Part shown: piece after piece, positions 28,481 to 38,131 of the stretch
Layout of the letters: every line of letters begins with the position of its first letter
Numbering within the stretch: position 1 is the first letter of the stretch
Assembly: GCF_002119805.1 (NCBI RefSeq)
Contig: NZ_CP021059.1
Coordinates: forward strand, 744,001-808,000
Origin: Macrococcoides canis
GTDB taxonomy: Bacteria; Bacillota; Bacilli; Staphylococcales; Staphylococcaceae
Reading direction: 5' to 3'
Length of the DNA stretch: 64,000 nt
Program-made: the position numbers and the translations under genes
The notes under the pieces: generated by a model
Seen by the model: the letters and a program-made list of their open reading frames with translations, nothing else
Told to the model about the DNA's origin: nothing
Databases searched by the model: none

Positions 28481-30046
28481 GTGGACGGTCTTTTTAAAGA
28501 AAATAAGAAGTTTTTAATCATTACTTTTATTTTTACTTTAATAACTGCACTGCTGACAGTATCTGTACCATTACTGCTTACAACTGTATTTGGTGAGAAT
28601 TATAATATCAATAAAAGCACGCTTTGGTTAGTCATCATTTTCATGTTCATAACATACGTCATTCAAATTGTCATGGTGTATATTCGAGAGCATTTTGCCT
28701 ATGAGTTTAATGTAAGCCATACGCATAAATTATATCGACTGATGCATAAAATGAACTATGATGATCTACTTCAAAAAGAACCGACATACCTTATTGACCG
28801 ATTTGCTATGATTGTAAACAGTTTCTATATGATCATCGCAAATAGCATTACCAGTTTAATGAGCAATATTATTATTTTGCTTGTATGCCTTGCAATTGTA
28901 CTGAAAATAAATTTATGGCTTGCAGTCATATTGTTTATACTGATTCCTATCAACTACTTTGGATATAAACTGATCAATAAAAATTTGATGGAAAAAAGCA
29001 AGGTTATGCAGCAGCAGACCTCTACAGGTTATAAAGAAATCATCGGTGTATTTAATAATGTTGATATGGTTAAACAAGCGTCATATGAACGTATAGAAAA
29101 TTTAATCAGACCTTCTGTACATCGCATATTTCATTCGATGAAAGAAGTAAATAAATTCGCACAAAGCACGAGTTTAATGATTAAGTTATTAAATAGCTTT
29201 ATTCAGAATATGATGTATTTTGTACTCGCTTATTTTATCTATACAGGACAGACTGAAGTAAGTGCGCTTGTTATTGTGAGTATCGTGTTACCGATATACT
29301 TTGTGTCATTACAAGCATTTACAAGTATCAATTTAGAATATCGTGAAATGCAGGTGTCCAATGAATTTATTACAGATGAAATTTTGCCTGTAGTTGAAAA
29401 AGAAGGACATAAAAGCATTGATGAAATTGATAAAATAACAATTAAAGATGCAACTGTTAAAATTGGCGATCGTATCTTTCAATATGATGTGGACGAGACA
29501 TTTAACAAAGGTGATATCGTCTTTGTTACAGGCACGTCAGGAAGTGGGAAGAGTACATTGATGAAGAGCTTATTAAAGTATAGAACAAGTTCAGGCGTAA
29601 TGATCAATGAACAAAGTGTCAATGAGCTTAATAATCAAAATTTACGTGAACATATTTATTATCTTTCTCAGGATAGTTCCATATTACCGATGTCAATTAA
29701 GGATAATATCGCATTCGGGAAAGATGAAAGTGCGATTGACTGGGATATGATGAGCGGTCTGGATGTATTACAGTCAGTATTAACACATCATAATTTAGAT
29801 GAAGTTATCTATGAAAAAGGCACGAACTTCTCAGGTGGAGAAAAGCAGCGTATTATGATTTCACGACTATTCCATGAACAGGTAGACTGTGTCATTTTAG
29901 ATGAGGTGACGAGTAACATTGATAAAGCCTCACAGCAGATGATTCTGGAATCAGTGTTAAAATATTGTAATGACAAAATTGTATTTATAATCTCTCATGA
30001 TCCGGAGGTCGAACGATTTACAAATAGAACGTTAAAGGTGGGGTGA
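28481..30046 (+). CDS. ABC transporter, fused permease and ATPase (exporter type), unknown substrate
   Basis: A 521-residue half transporter with about six N-terminal membrane helices (to residue 280) and a C-terminal ATPase. The ATPase shows Walker A TGTSGSGKSTLM, the signature FSGGEKQRI and Walker B VDCVILDEVTS. The topology is that of homodimeric exporters of lipids, peptides or drugs. The GTG start at 28481 follows directly after the DUF2087 stop codon. The substrate is unknown, and the gene does not occur at this place in the staphylococcal order I know. Array B follows. Confidence 0.88.
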   Translation: MDGLFKENKKFLIITFIFTLITALLTVSVPLLLTTVFGENYNINKSTLWLVIIFMFITYVIQIVMVYIREHFAYEFNVSHTHKLYRLMHKMNYDDLLQKEPTYLIDRFAMIVNSFYMIIANSITSLMSNIIILLVCLAIVLKINLWLAVILFILIPINYFGYKLINKNLMEKSKVMQQQTSTGYKEIIGVFNNVDMVKQASYERIENLIRPSVHRIFHSMKEVNKFAQSTSLMIKLLNSFIQNMMYFVLAYFIYTGQTEVSALVIVSIVLPIYFVSLQAFTSINLEYREMQVSNEFITDEILPVVEKEGHKSIDEIDKITIKDATVKIGDRIFQYDVDETFNKGDIVFVTGTSGSGKSTLMKSLLKYRTSSGVMINEQSVNELNNQNLREHIYYLSQDSSILPMSIKDNIAFGKDESAIDWDMMSGLDVLQSVLTHHNLDEVIYEKGTNFSGGEKQRIMISRLFHEQVDCVILDEVTSNIDKASQQMILESVLKYCNDKIVFIISHDPEVERFTNRTLKVG

Positions 30047-30080
30047 CGAAGTGTTCTTTAGTGCATTTACCGGAAAGAGT

Positions 30081-30320
30081 TTGTGCGTAAAAGGATCAAA
30101 ATGCCCAAATACTCATCTGTATGTGCGTAACAGGGTCAAAATGCCCAAATATTCAACTGTATGTGCGTAACAGGATCAAAATGCCCAAATAATCATCTAT
30201 ATGTGCGTAACAGGGCCAAAATGCCCAAATATTCAACTGTATGTGCGTAACAGGGTCAAAACGCCCAAATACTCATCTGTATGTGCGTAACTGGGTCAAA
30301 ATGTCCAAACACTAAGCTAT
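30081..30320. repeat. Tandem array B: six 40-bp units
   Basis: Six contiguous 40-bp units without spacers. A typical unit has ATGTGCGTAACAGGGTCAAA, then ATGCCCAAAT, then a variable ACTCATCTGT-like decamer. Unit G+C is about 17 of 40. Array A at 11.7 kb has the same 40-bp period and keeps ATGTGC-N16-GCCCAAA in the same register although most other positions differ. The array lies between convergent genes (the exporter and trpS) and ends at a GC-rich terminator. The stretch 30047-30080 shows nothing recognisable. Confidence 0.93.
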
Positions 30321-30336
30321 TTGGGCACCACATCAC

Positions 30337-30372
30337 GAAAACGCCCGAACCATCACCGGTTCGGGCGTTTTC
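30337..30372. terminator. Bidirectional terminator between array B and trpS
   Basis: GAAAACGCCCGAACC pairs perfectly with GGTTCGGGCGTTTTC. Terminal T or A runs exist on both sides. The stem closely resembles the cdr terminator at 12111-12141. Confidence 0.88.
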
Positions 30373-30391
30373 TATCTCAATTCATCTTAAC

Positions 30392-31803
<1,412 letters not shown>

Positions 31804-32199
31804 ATGGTAACATTATTTACTTCACCAAGTTGCACATCTTGCCGTAAAGCGAAAGCATGGTTACAAGAACATGACATTCCGTATACGGAGCGTAATATTT
31901 TTTCAGAGAACTTATCGATTGATGAGATTAAAGCGATTTTAAGAATGACAGAAGATGGTACAGATGAAATTATCTCTACACGTTCTAAGACATTCCAGAA
32001 ATTAAATGTAGATATCGATTCATTACCATTACAAGATTTATATGATATTATTCAGAAGAATCCTGGATTACTACGTCGTCCGATTATTTTAGATGAGAAA
32101 CGTCTTCAAGTTGGATATAACGAAGATGAGATCAGAAGATTCTTACCGCGTAAAGTTCGTACATTCCAATTATTAGAAGCACAACGCATGGTAGATTAA
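31804..32199 (+). CDS. spxA: Global stress regulator Spx
   Basis: ArsC-like protein of 131 residues that binds the RNA polymerase alpha subunit and redirects transcription during disulfide stress. The redox CxxC switch is [11 protein letters not shown] (Cys10, Cys13), and the [20 protein letters not shown] block is near-identical to S. aureus Spx. The ATG at 31804 after AGGAGA is the start; the GTG at 31795 is too close to that site. Spx is degraded by ClpXP with the YjbH adaptor, also encoded in this window. Confidence 0.97.
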   Translation: MVTLFTSPSCTSCRKAKAWLQEHDIPYTERNIFSENLSIDEIKAILRMTEDGTDEIISTRSKTFQKLNVDIDSLPLQDLYDIIQKNPGLLRRPIILDEKRLQVGYNEDEIRRFLPRKVRTFQLLEAQRMVD

Positions 32200-32214
32200 T
32201 GTGGATATAAATAG

Positions 32215-32242
32215 AGGTACCTGCATTTGCAGGTACCTTTTT
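32215..32242 (+). terminator. Terminator of spxA
   Basis: AGGTACCTGCA and TGCAGGTACCT form a perfect stem with a TT spacer at the tip, then five T residues. Confidence 0.92.
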
Positions 32243-32324
32243 GTATAAACAGTTTAATTGTAGGAAATCTTTTCTTCGTGTACAATGGTAATACCATTCA
32301 TACATAGGATTGGAGGAATGACTC

Positions 32325-32987
32325 ATGAGAATAGAGCGAGTGAACGAATCAACTTTAAAATTTTATTTGACATATACAGATATTGAAGCGCGTGGTTTCA
32401 AACGTGATGATCTGTGGACGAGCCGTAAGAAAGGTGAGGAATTCTTCTGGTCTGTGATGGAAGAGATTAATCAGGAAGAGGATTTCTTTATTGATGGTCC
32501 GCTATGGATTCAAGTCCATGCCTTTGATAAAGGTATTGAGATTGTCGTTACAAAATCTAAGAATGATGATCTGCAGTTACCAGAAGATGATAGTGATTTA
32601 AATATAGATGAGAAAGTGAATGATTTTATCAATAATTCAATGCACAGCGATTCTGAGTTACGTGATTTACTAATGCGTGCTTCAGAAGAACCGACAGAAC
32701 AGTTCTTTATTGTACACTTTGATGATCTGGAAGATGTGATACAGTTTAGTTATCATAACTATGAAGATGTAGACATCGAAGATTTATTGTATATGTATGA
32801 AGGTAAGTATTATTACTATGTAGAGTTTGATGACCATATGTCTGAAGATGCGATCCATAGCTATATTGCACATATGCTGGAATATGCAGATGAGACACAA
32901 ATTTCCCATGAACAGCTTGATGAATACGGTAAGATTGTGATGAGTCATAATGTGAAGCGTCAAGTGAAGCAGTACTTTAAACAGTAA
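32325..32987 (+). CDS. mecA: Clp adaptor protein MecA
   Basis: Adaptor of 220 residues that delivers substrates such as ComK to ClpC/ClpP. It has the acidic N-terminal substrate-binding part (MRIERVNESTLKFYLTYTDI), an acidic linker, and the C-terminal domain (FDDLEDVIQF, YYYVEFDDH) that binds ClpC. This is unrelated to the methicillin-resistance gene of the same name. GGAGGA precedes the ATG. It is followed by coiA, as in related genomes. Confidence 0.94.
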   Translation: MRIERVNESTLKFYLTYTDIEARGFKRDDLWTSRKKGEEFFWSVMEEINQEEDFFIDGPLWIQVHAFDKGIEIVVTKSKNDDLQLPEDDSDLNIDEKVNDFINNSMHSDSELRDLLMRASEEPTEQFFIVHFDDLEDVIQFSYHNYEDVDIEDLLYMYEGKYYYYVEFDDHMSEDAIHSYIAHMLEYADETQISHEQLDEYGKIVMSHNVKRQVKQYFKQ

Positions 32988-33010
32988 TCTTTACAAAATC
33001 TTATAAAATC

Positions 33011-33055
33011 AAAACAGCATTTTCTGATATATATCATCAGGAGGTGCTGTTTTTT
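33011..33055 (+). promoter_or_regulatory. Terminator-like hairpin enclosing the coiA ribosome-binding site
   Basis: AAAACAGCA (33011-33019), TTTT and CTGAT (33024-33028) can pair with ATCAG (33036-33040), GAGG and TGCTGTTTT (33045-33053). The central TTTT/GAGG pairing uses mostly U-G wobbles. The paired right arm contains the Shine-Dalgarno AGGAGGTG, and a T tract runs into the TTG start at 33054. The structure could terminate mecA transcription and also hide the coiA start. Confidence 0.75.
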
Positions 33056-34049
33056 GATTCAGGCAATGAATAGCAATGGAGAATTAGTACAAGCACAGTT
33101 TGCAGCGCGTAATCAACATTATTATTGCCCGGTATGTCAGCAGAAGGTAGTGCTGAGAAGAGGGGATATGAAGATTCCTCATTTCTCGCATATTTCGACA
33201 CACGATTGTTTCAGCAACGTCTACCGTAAAGAGTCGCTCAGACATCTGCAAGGAAAGTATATGCTTTACCGTATGTTCGGAGCGCATCAAGCATCTCTTG
33301 AATACTTTATCAGCGAGATTGAGCAGATTCCTGACATTCTGCTGAACGAAGGGGTTGCATTAGAACTTCAGCTGCCTGTAATTCCTGCACGGATAGTTGC
33401 AAGCAGGACAGCAGGCTATCAGTCGCTCGGTATGAAAGTGTGCTGGATTACCGATTATACGTCGCTTAAGTTAGAGGAAGATATACTCACATTGAATTAT
33501 TTTCAGCAGTCATTGATCTATTATCCGTCACATACTTTGTTTGTCACAGATATTGCAAGGGAGACACTTTATGCACTGAAGATTCAGCAGGTGCTGGGCC
33601 GCTTTAAATATAAGGTAGTGCAGTTTACAGTGCATTCAAAGGGAGAGCTCTTTCATCATATGACGTATTCAGTTCTGAACTTGTCACATATGGTGATGAA
33701 CGACAGAGACGTGCAGCAGCATATTAGAAACTGTATCGCGAAACGCTCTGTGTTAGAACCGACCTTAAGTGCACTTTACCAGCTGAATATTTGTAAGGAC
33801 CATATCCCTTTGCATTATCGTATCATTCTGCCGGAGCAGATGCTGATGAATGCACATCCGATCTACTGGCAGCTGGAACTGGAACGTATGGTTCATCGTG
33901 ATTTGTTTTCATTAGAAGCATTCAATTCGATACTGAATTTTCATCCTGTTGTGAAGTGTTATAGTCATGAACTTTCTTTATGCACCCACATTCTACAAAA
34001 ATATTATCGGATATCGAAGCAAATACGTGCAAATTCTGCGGAAAAATGA
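33054..34049 (+). CDS. coiA: Competence protein CoiA
   Basis: A 331-residue protein of the CoiA family, needed for recombination of incoming DNA during transformation. The N-terminal zinc-finger-like region has CPVCQQKVVLRRG and IPHFSH...DCFSN. The nuclease-like domain shows RIVASRTAGYQSLGMKVCWI, where typical CoiA proteins have a RPD core; here the catalytic Asp is replaced by Arg-Ile-Val-Ala-Ser context and may be lost. The TTG at 33054 is the start because AGGAGGTG lies seven bases upstream, while the next ATG at 33066 is too far. An upstream hairpin covers that site. Confidence 0.85.
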   Translation: MIQAMNSNGELVQAQFAARNQHYYCPVCQQKVVLRRGDMKIPHFSHISTHDCFSNVYRKESLRHLQGKYMLYRMFGAHQASLEYFISEIEQIPDILLNEGVALELQLPVIPARIVASRTAGYQSLGMKVCWITDYTSLKLEEDILTLNYFQQSLIYYPSHTLFVTDIARETLYALKIQQVLGRFKYKVVQFTVHSKGELFHHMTYSVLNLSHMVMNDRDVQQHIRNCIAKRSVLEPTLSALYQLNICKDHIPLHYRIILPEQMLMNAHPIYWQLELERMVHRDLFSLEAFNSILNFHPVVKCYSHELSLCTHILQKYYRISKQIRANSAEK

Positions 34050-34084
34050 GAAAATTAAGATAAATTTATTTTAGGAGGATATAT

Positions 34085-35893
34085 ATGTCAGAATTGATAA
34101 CAAGAGATGAACAGAAACTAGAGAATACATGGGACTTAACTACAATCTTTGAAAGTGATGACGCATGGGAAAGTGCATTCAAGAAGCTTGAAGGATATCT
34201 TGGTAGAGAAGAAGAAATAAAAGGGAAAATCGGTGATAGTGCAGAAAACTTATTAGAAGCATTGCTGCTAGATACTGAAATCGATGAGCAGCTTGGCAAA
34301 GTGTATGTATATGCGCACTTAAAGCATGACCAGGATACATCAAATTCGAAGTATACAGCGCTGGAACAACGTGCCGCAAACTTAGCGAGTCAGTTCAGTG
34401 CACGCTGGAGCTTTATGCTGCCTGAACTGATGTCGATTGACGAAGCAACTTTAAAATCATATGTCGCTGAACTGGATGGCTTGAAACGCTTCGCATTCGA
34501 TTTAGAGCGCATCAATAAGAAACGTCCGCACGTATTAAGTGAAAGCGAAGAGAAGATTCTTGCAGAAGCGTCTGAAGCATTATCTGCATCTACAAACACA
34601 TTCGGTATGTTCAATAATGCCGACTTGAAATTTGATAACGTTAAGGATAAAGACGGGAACAGCTTACCATTATCTCATGGAAACTACATTACATATTTAG
34701 AATCAAACGACCGTGTGTTAAGAGAAAATGCATATAAAGAAGTGTATTCAAAGTATGGTCAGTTCAACAATACGTTAGCACAGACGTTAGCAGGTAAAGT
34801 GAAGGCAAGTGTATTTTCTAGTAAAGTACGAAACTACGAAAGCGCACGTGACCAGGCATTATCTAACAATGATATTCCAGAGTCCGTATATGATAATCTC
34901 GTACAGACAGTAAATGATAATCTGCACTTATTACATCGCTATACGAAGCTGCGTAAAGAATTGCTCGGATTAGATGAAATGCATATGTATGATATGTATA
35001 CGCCAGTAATCCAGGATGAGAAGTTTGAAGTAACTTATGAAGAAGCGAAAGAATGGATGCTGAAAAGTTTAGAACCGATGGGATCTGAATATACAGATGT
35101 CATTAAAGAAGGTTTAACGAATCGCTGGGTTGACGTCTATGAGAATAAAGGTAAGAGAAGCGGTGCATATTCTTCAGGAACGTTCGGTACGAATCCGTTT
35201 ATATTAATGAACTGGACTGATAGTGTGAACAACACATTCACACTGACACATGAATTCGGACATAGCGCTCATAGTTATTTCTCAAGAAATAATCAGCCAT
35301 CAAATATGTCGGGCTATTCTATCTTCGTGGCAGAAGTGGCATCAACATGTAACGAAGCATTGCTTGCTGACTATATGTACAAAAATCTTGATGATGATAA
35401 GAAGAAACTGTACTTACTGAACTACCAGTTAGATGGATTCCGCGGTACAGTGTTCAGACAGACGATGTTTGCAGAGTTTGAATATTTAATTCATACACTT
35501 GCTGAGCAGAACGAGCCACTGACAGCAGAGCGACTAAACGCAGAGTATCGTAAGTTAAATGAGAAATATTATGGAGATGCTGTCATTACAGATGACTACA
35601 TTCAATACGAATGGAGCCGTATCCCGCACTTCTACTATAATTACTACGTCTATCAATATGCGACTGGATACAGTGCAGCGTATGCATTAAGTAAGAAGAT
35701 ATTAGAAGAAGGGCAGCCAGCAGTTGATAAGTATATCAATGAATTCTTGAAAGCCGGAAGCTCTGATTATCCGATCGAAGTGCTGAAAAAAGCAGGTGTC
35801 GATATGAATGAAAAAACACCGATTGAAAATGCATGTAAAGTATTCGAAGAACGTCTCGATGCATTCGAAGCACTAATTAAAGCAAGGTCTTAA
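34085..35893 (+). CDS. pepF: Oligoendopeptidase F
   Basis: Cytoplasmic M3B zinc metallopeptidase of 602 residues that cleaves short peptides. The zinc site HEFGHSAH (His-Glu-x-x-His) is followed by the downstream glutamate in the EVASTCNEALLADY block. AGGAGG precedes the ATG. PepF works naturally together with the Opp importer, supplying amino acids from imported peptides. In staphylococci pepF lies next to rsaE and yjbH, as here. Confidence 0.96.
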   Translation: MSELITRDEQKLENTWDLTTIFESDDAWESAFKKLEGYLGREEEIKGKIGDSAENLLEALLLDTEIDEQLGKVYVYAHLKHDQDTSNSKYTALEQRAANLASQFSARWSFMLPELMSIDEATLKSYVAELDGLKRFAFDLERINKKRPHVLSESEEKILAEASEALSASTNTFGMFNNADLKFDNVKDKDGNSLPLSHGNYITYLESNDRVLRENAYKEVYSKYGQFNNTLAQTLAGKVKASVFSSKVRNYESARDQALSNNDIPESVYDNLVQTVNDNLHLLHRYTKLRKELLGLDEMHMYDMYTPVIQDEKFEVTYEEAKEWMLKSLEPMGSEYTDVIKEGLTNRWVDVYENKGKRSGAYSSGTFGTNPFILMNWTDSVNNTFTLTHEFGHSAHSYFSRNNQPSNMSGYSIFVAEVASTCNEALLADYMYKNLDDDKKKLYLLNYQLDGFRGTVFRQTMFAEFEYLIHTLAEQNEPLTAERLNAEYRKLNEKYYGDAVITDDYIQYEWSRIPHFYYNYYVYQYATGYSAAYALSKKILEEGQPAVDKYINEFLKAGSSDYPIEVLKKAGVDMNEKTPIENACKVFEERLDAFEALIKARS

Positions 35894-35907
35894 CACTCGC
35901 GCTTACA

Positions 35908-35925
35908 TTGTGAAATCGTTTACAA
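35908..35925. promoter_or_regulatory. Rex-type operator upstream of rsaE (also fits cre and FNR motifs)
   Basis: TTGTGAAATCGTTTACAA matches the Rex palindrome TTGTGAA-N4-TTCACAA with one mismatch. The inner 14 bases also fit the CcpA cre consensus exactly (TGWAANCGNTNWCA), and TGTGA-N6-TTACA is one base off the Bacillus FNR box. It lies about 33 bases before the -35 box of rsaE. In Bacillus the orthologous RNA RoxS is repressed by Rex, which favours Rex. Confidence 0.75.
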
Positions 35926-35957
35926 TATGTCTATTTTGTGAACGATATGCGAAATCG

Positions 35958-35986
35958 TTGAAATAAATAATCGTGCATGTTATATT
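35958..35986 (+). promoter_or_regulatory. Promoter of the small RNA rsaE
   Basis: TTGAAA (35958-35963) and TATATT (35981-35986) with an exact 17-base spacer. A further TTGTGAA at 35936-35942, close to the -35 box, resembles a SrrA/ResD half site. Confidence 0.8.
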
Positions 35987-35994
35987 TTATACAT

Positions 35995-36091
35995 GAAATT
36001 GATCACATACCAAACATACCCCTTTGTTTGAGTGAAAGATTTCTCCCATCCCCTTTGTTTAATACCGTGTATAGAGACACGGTATTTTTTT
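35995..36091 (+). ncRNA. rsaE: Small regulatory RNA RsaE (RoxS)
   Basis: A roughly 97-nt RNA predicted from the promoter to the terminator (ATACCGTGT and ACACGGTAT, then T residues). It contains two C-rich seeds CCCCTTTG at 36019-36026 and 36050-36057, plus the block TTTCTCCCATCCCCTTTG known from staphylococcal RsaE. The location between pepF and yjbH is the same as in S. aureus. RsaE/RoxS pairs with ribosome-binding sites of TCA-cycle and folate or redox genes to lower their expression when respiration is impaired. The Rex-like operator upstream fits that role. Confidence 0.93.
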
Positions 36092-36124
36092 ATGTCTTTT
36101 TTCTTATTTTTATAATTAGTAAAT

Positions 36125-36172
36125 AAAATCACCCGAACAATACTAATTACGCGTATTGTTCGGGTGATTTAT
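36125..36172 (-). terminator. Terminator of yjbH
   Basis: AAATCACCCGAACAATAC pairs with GTATTGTTCGGGTGATTT, one of the longest perfect stems in the window. On the minus strand T-rich sequence follows. Confidence 0.88.
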
Positions 36173-36187
36173 TTTGAAATATAATTT

Positions 36188-36970
36188 CTAAATACTCGTC
36201 TTTCTCCAGAAGAGATCATGGTCATAATGAACATCTTCAATTAATCGCTGCATCTTCAATTTACGCAGTTCATTGATAAGCAGTGGTTTCGGCCATTCAT
36301 AGATGACTTCAAGCTCTGATTCACTGACGAGTTCCTGTTCGTTTATATAGTCGATGAGTTTCGGTGGTAGTTCCTTTTCTATCGGTATATCCATCAGTTC
36401 ACTGATAATATATGTATAGATAGAATAGTTCTGAATGCCTTCTACCTTCAATCCTTCATCTTCAAAGTTTTCGTTGAAGAATACGAGTGTCGGTGTATAG
36501 TTAACATCCATTTCATTTGAAATATGCTGATCGCATTTTAGTGATGTTGTCACATGATTACTTTTAATATCCTCTAAGAATACGTCAACATCAATTCCTG
36601 CTTTATGCGCTGAATGCAGTATCAGTTCTTTAGTGATGATATCCTGTTTCGGCATAATGGCATTCTGGATGTAGTTTAGAAAGTGTGCAGCCTTCTTTCG
36701 GCCTTGCAGTTCAGCAGCTTTAAATGCAAGTGCGATATTATCATCGTTTGTCGTACTCTGTGCCTGACATTTCGTCAGTACTTTCAAGCTTGGCAGCAGA
36801 ATCTGCTTAATGTCGACAAACTGATTATATTCTATTTGTAGCTTACGAAGTAATGATTTCATCTGCCAGGAGTCCTTACAGAAAGGATCGAAGAAAGAAT
36901 AGATTTCGATTCTTTTCTTAGGCATCAATGGTTCATATTGTTTTTCGCGTACAAGCTGTAAATGATTCAT
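36188..36970 (-). CDS. yjbH: Spx adaptor protein YjbH
   Basis: A 260-residue DsbA/FrnE-like protein that binds Spx and presents it to ClpXP. The segments EIYSFFDPFC, PSLKVLTKCQAQST and NIALAFKAAELQGR are near-identical to S. aureus YjbH. The FDPFCKDSW region replaces the CxxC oxidoreductase site with only one Cys. The start at 36970 (MNHLQLV) is favoured by CAGGTG upstream; a TTG at 36985 is the alternative. It directly follows yjbI on the minus strand. Spx, its target, is encoded 4 kb away. Confidence 0.94.
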   Translation of the reverse strand: MNHLQLVREKQYEPLMPKKRIEIYSFFDPFCKDSWQMKSLLRKLQIEYNQFVDIKQILLPSLKVLTKCQAQSTTNDDNIALAFKAAELQGRKKAAHFLNYIQNAIMPKQDIITKELILHSAHKAGIDVDVFLEDIKSNHVTTSLKCDQHISNEMDVNYTPTLVFFNENFEDEGLKVEGIQNYSIYTYIISELMDIPIEKELPPKLIDYINEQELVSESELEVIYEWPKPLLINELRKLKMQRLIEDVHYDHDLFWRKTSI

Positions 36971-36985
36971 TGTATTCACCTGCAA

Positions 36986-37354
36986 TTAATATTCAGCATT
37001 CACCATATGTTCTGCTGTTAATGTCAGCCTTTGTAACAGATACGTTCTGACACTTTCATCCATATCTACTTCATGTGCGGCTCTGTACATGTTTTCAAGC
37101 CATGCGTCCTTTTCCTGTGGACCGATAGTAAACGGCATATGTCTGGCACGTAGCATCGGATGTCCGTGTTCATCGGAATAGAGGGTTGGCCCTCCGAGAA
37201 ACTGTGTTAAGAACTGCTTCTGTTTACGGCTCGTCTCTTCGAAGTCGCCAGGAAATAGATGATTGATACGCGTATCATGTGCAACATAGCGATAGAAGAT
37301 ATCGATCATCTCATAGAGCGTTTCCTGCCCGATTTGTTCAAATGGCGTGTTCAA
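36986..37354 (-). CDS. yjbI: Truncated haemoglobin (group II, YjbI)
   Basis: A 122-residue globin. The family marks are the YEMIDIFYRYVAHD start, FLGGPTLYSDEHGHPMLRARHMPF around the haem-binding histidine, and the W in DAWLENMYRA. The TTG start follows AAGGAG. It lies directly upstream of yjbH, a pairing kept in Bacillus and Staphylococcus. The family is linked to oxygen, NO or peroxide handling; a specific reaction cannot be assigned. Confidence 0.9.
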   Translation of the reverse strand: MNTPFEQIGQETLYEMIDIFYRYVAHDTRINHLFPGDFEETSRKQKQFLTQFLGGPTLYSDEHGHPMLRARHMPFTIGPQEKDAWLENMYRAAHEVDMDESVRTYLLQRLTLTAEHMVNAEY

Positions 37355-37398
37355 TATGCCAGCTCCTTTTTAACTAAATATATCATGTATATTACTTT

Positions 37399-37983
37399 TT
37401 AAAAGTTTTTTGCTTGTAACTGCTTCAGATGGTCATAGAATCGCTGTACTTTATTTTTACTTTCAGAAACAGGGATATTGTGCTGTTTCAGTAAGTTATC
37501 GAAGATTTGTTTACCGCCTTCATAATCTGAAACTTCATATTCAAGTTCGAAGTCTTCTGTATCGAGATAAGCACTTGCATCAAGTACGAGTAGGCCGGAT
37601 TCATATTCAGTCTCCATACGTTCAGTTGATAATGCACCGAACACTTTCAGCGGTGCGTGAATATTACGCGTGATGAGTTCACTACGGATCGGTTCTGGCA
37701 GATCTTCAACTTCATAATATTCGTTTGTTAGATCGATATCATTAAGTGGAATATTATATTCCATGATGCCAACTTCCTGAGGAATCTTCAAAGTCATCTC
37801 TTTAAGCTTCCCAGCGTCTCTTATGCGCAGCGCAATACGCTTATCTCTTAATTTGAAGTCTTTTGTGTCCATATAGAAGTTTGTCTGTGTAAAGGGCGAT
37901 GCATCTTTAAAGTAAAGTGATTTAAGCAATACATAGCTTTCATAGTTCAGCATATTCTTAAATTCGATTTCAAGGTGTTTCAT
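37399..37983 (-). CDS. CYTH domain protein (YjbK-like)
   Basis: A 194-residue CYTH (adenylate cyclase/thiamine triphosphatase tunnel) protein. The hallmark ExExK appears as EIEFKNML at the N-terminus, with alternating charged strands such as ALRIRDAGKLKEMTLKIP and ELEYEV. Members hydrolyse triphosphates using the acidic tunnel with a divalent metal. The gene lies between yjbI and relQ as in Bacillus (yjbK). Its substrate is not known. Confidence 0.88.
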   Translation of the reverse strand: MKHLEIEFKNMLNYESYVLLKSLYFKDASPFTQTNFYMDTKDFKLRDKRIALRIRDAGKLKEMTLKIPQEVGIMEYNIPLNDIDLTNEYYEVEDLPEPIRSELITRNIHAPLKVFGALSTERMETEYESGLLVLDASAYLDTEDFELEYEVSDYEGGKQIFDNLLKQHNIPVSESKNKVQRFYDHLKQLQAKNF

Positions 37984-38131
37984 CGTGTGCCTCCAATAAT
38001 AATTGTTAACTTTATTATGCGAAAACTGTACTTTTAAGTAAAGAAATTAACATATTTTATATAGAAATTATCAATCCGTTAAAGTTATGTGTTGTTTTGT
38101 GTTAAAATATTGATGTTAAGGAGTGAACATT

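Noticed and set aside
32325-32987. Methicillin-resistance gene mecA
   Set aside because: The product is a 220-residue Clp adaptor, not penicillin-binding protein 2a; only the name is shared.
35911-35924. Plain CcpA cre site as the only reading of the rsaE upstream palindrome
   Set aside because: The core matches cre exactly, but the longer palindrome fits Rex and Bacillus roxS is known to be Rex-controlled, so Rex is preferred; cre is kept only as a possibility.
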